From NCBI GenBank assembly GCA_913062655.1, contig CAJXXO010000124.1, forward strand, positions 1-7,473: DNA of 7,473 nt, read 5' to 3'. The stretch's first letter is position 1; each line of letters starts with the position of its first letter. The stretch is from an uncultured Bacteroidota bacterium. Its GTDB lineage: Bacteria; Bacteroidota; Bacteroidia; Chitinophagales; S012-47. The notes beneath the pieces are model-generated. The model did no database searches and was not told where the DNA came from. It saw nothing but the letters and a program-made list of their open reading frames with translations. Both the position numbers and the translations under genes were made by a program. Shown piece after piece: positions 6,963-7,473 of this stretch.

Positions 6963-7473
6963 CCTCTTTCGCGAGGCCCTCTTTGATGGCTTTTACCACA
7001 CCAGGTCCTTTGAACACCAGCCCGGAGTATAGCTGAATGAGATCGGCACCGGCCGCCATTTTCGATGCGGCACTTTCCACGTCATGAATGCCCCCCACAC
7101 CAATTATGGGCACCGTAGGCCCCACCCCTTTGCGCAGATAGCGTAGGACAGCATTGGAAGCAGCTAACAATGGAGCCCCGCTTAGTCCTCCAGCCCCCAT
7201 AGCCGCTACCCGCTGCTGGTCGGTGGACAGGGGCGAACGGGCAATGGTGGTATTGGTGGCAATCAGCCCGGTGATCCGGGTAGCGTCCACGATTTGAATA
7301 ATATCGTCTAATTGGGCCTCGGTAAGGTCGGGCGCAATTTTAAGGAGCAAAGGTTTGGCCGAGGCTTTCCCCGCGTTAATATGTTGCAGGTGCAACAGTA
7401 GTCTCGTAAGCGGCTCTTTTTCCTGCAAATCGCGGAGGCCGGGGGGGTTGGGAGAGGAAACGTTTACTACGAA
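6952..7473 (-). CDS. pyrD: Dihydroorotate dehydrogenase (quinone), class 2, N-terminal part outside window
   Basis: This frame is open to the window edge and encodes the last 173 residues of a protein usually near 340. The TTG at 7428 is an internal leucine codon. Class 2 DHODH is an FMN enzyme at the inner membrane that oxidises dihydroorotate to orotate with quinone, in pyrimidine synthesis. Visible motifs in order are VVNVSSPNPPGLRDLQ with the catalytic-base serine, LLLKIAPDLT with the FMN-contacting lysine, IATNTT for substrate binding, then GGLSG, IIGVGGI and LYSGLVFKGPG around the FMN phosphate. The expected NTPGLR reads NPPGLR here, so the conserved threonine is missing; see findings. 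The first base triplet at the edge encodes Phe. The gene points left and overlaps the end of the DUF4159 gene. Assignment is secure. Confidence 0.97.
   Translation of the reverse strand, partial: FVVNVSSPNPPGLRDLQEKEPLTRLLLHLQHINAGKASAKPLLLKIAPDLTEAQLDDIIQIVDATRITGLIATNTTIARSPLSTDQQRVAAMGAGGLSGAPLLAASNAVLRYLRKGVGPTVPIIGVGGIHDVESAASKMAAGADLIQLYSGLVFKGPGVVKAIKEGLAKEAIV
6962..6984 (+). terminator. Weak hairpin candidate after the DUF4159 gene
   Basis: GCCTC (6962-6966) pairs with GAGGC (6973-6977) around TTTCGC, followed by CCTCTTT. The stem has only 5 bp and the U tract is poor. It lies inside the pyrD coding end (codons for KEGLAKEAIV), so it could be chance. It is listed because it immediately follows the DUF4159 stop, where a terminator would be expected. 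Confidence 0.25.

Noticed and set aside
7426..7428. TTG as start of the minus-strand gene
   Set aside because: The frame continues to the window edge and encodes the conserved NVSSPN motif of PyrD, so the leucine is internal.

Overview
The window looks like chromosomal DNA from a member of the Bacteroidota. Evidence is a SprB-repeat protein ending in a type IX secretion (T9SS) type B sorting domain, a PorP/SprF-family outer-membrane protein, and a large TPR / PD40 propeller / carboxypeptidase-regulatory / OmpA protein of PorE-like architecture. These families are characteristic of that phylum. The start regions mostly lack Shine-Dalgarno sequences, also as usual there. Base composition looks fairly balanced by eye, which would suit a Saprospiria- or Cytophagia-like lineage better than an AT-rich flavobacterium, but this is only a guess.

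Layout. Positions 1-2025 (+) hold the C-terminal part of a repetitive cell-surface adhesin: the tail of one SprB repeat, seven further repeats and a type B C-terminal domain. After 36 bp comes the PorP/SprF-family gene (2062-3075, +), and after 32 bp more the 801-codon PorE-like gene (3108-5513, +). All three genes read in one direction with short gaps and probably form one transcription unit, closed by an intrinsic terminator at 5556-5588. A second, unrelated unit follows: rsmE (5593-6303, +), a 16S rRNA methyltransferase, and a secreted DUF4159 protein (6306-6962, +) two bases later, preceded by a clear AAGGAG. The right edge holds the C-terminal half of pyrD (6952-7473, -), which converges on the DUF4159 gene and overlaps its end by 11 bp.

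How the genes work together. The first three genes suggest a surface-display module. The adhesin is exported by the T9SS through its type B domain, a PorP/SprF partner in the outer membrane supports its secretion or retention, and the OmpA protein links the assembly to peptidoglycan. rsmE and pyrD are housekeeping genes, and the role of the DUF4159 protein is unknown.

I found no wholly undescribed system that the sequence supports. The points most worth a second look are a Thr-to-Pro change in the PyrD active-site motif, the terminator lying 12 bases (hairpin) or 4 bases (U tract) before the rsmE start codon, an unrecognised 60-residue tail on the OmpA protein, and the absence of a lipobox in that PorE-like protein.
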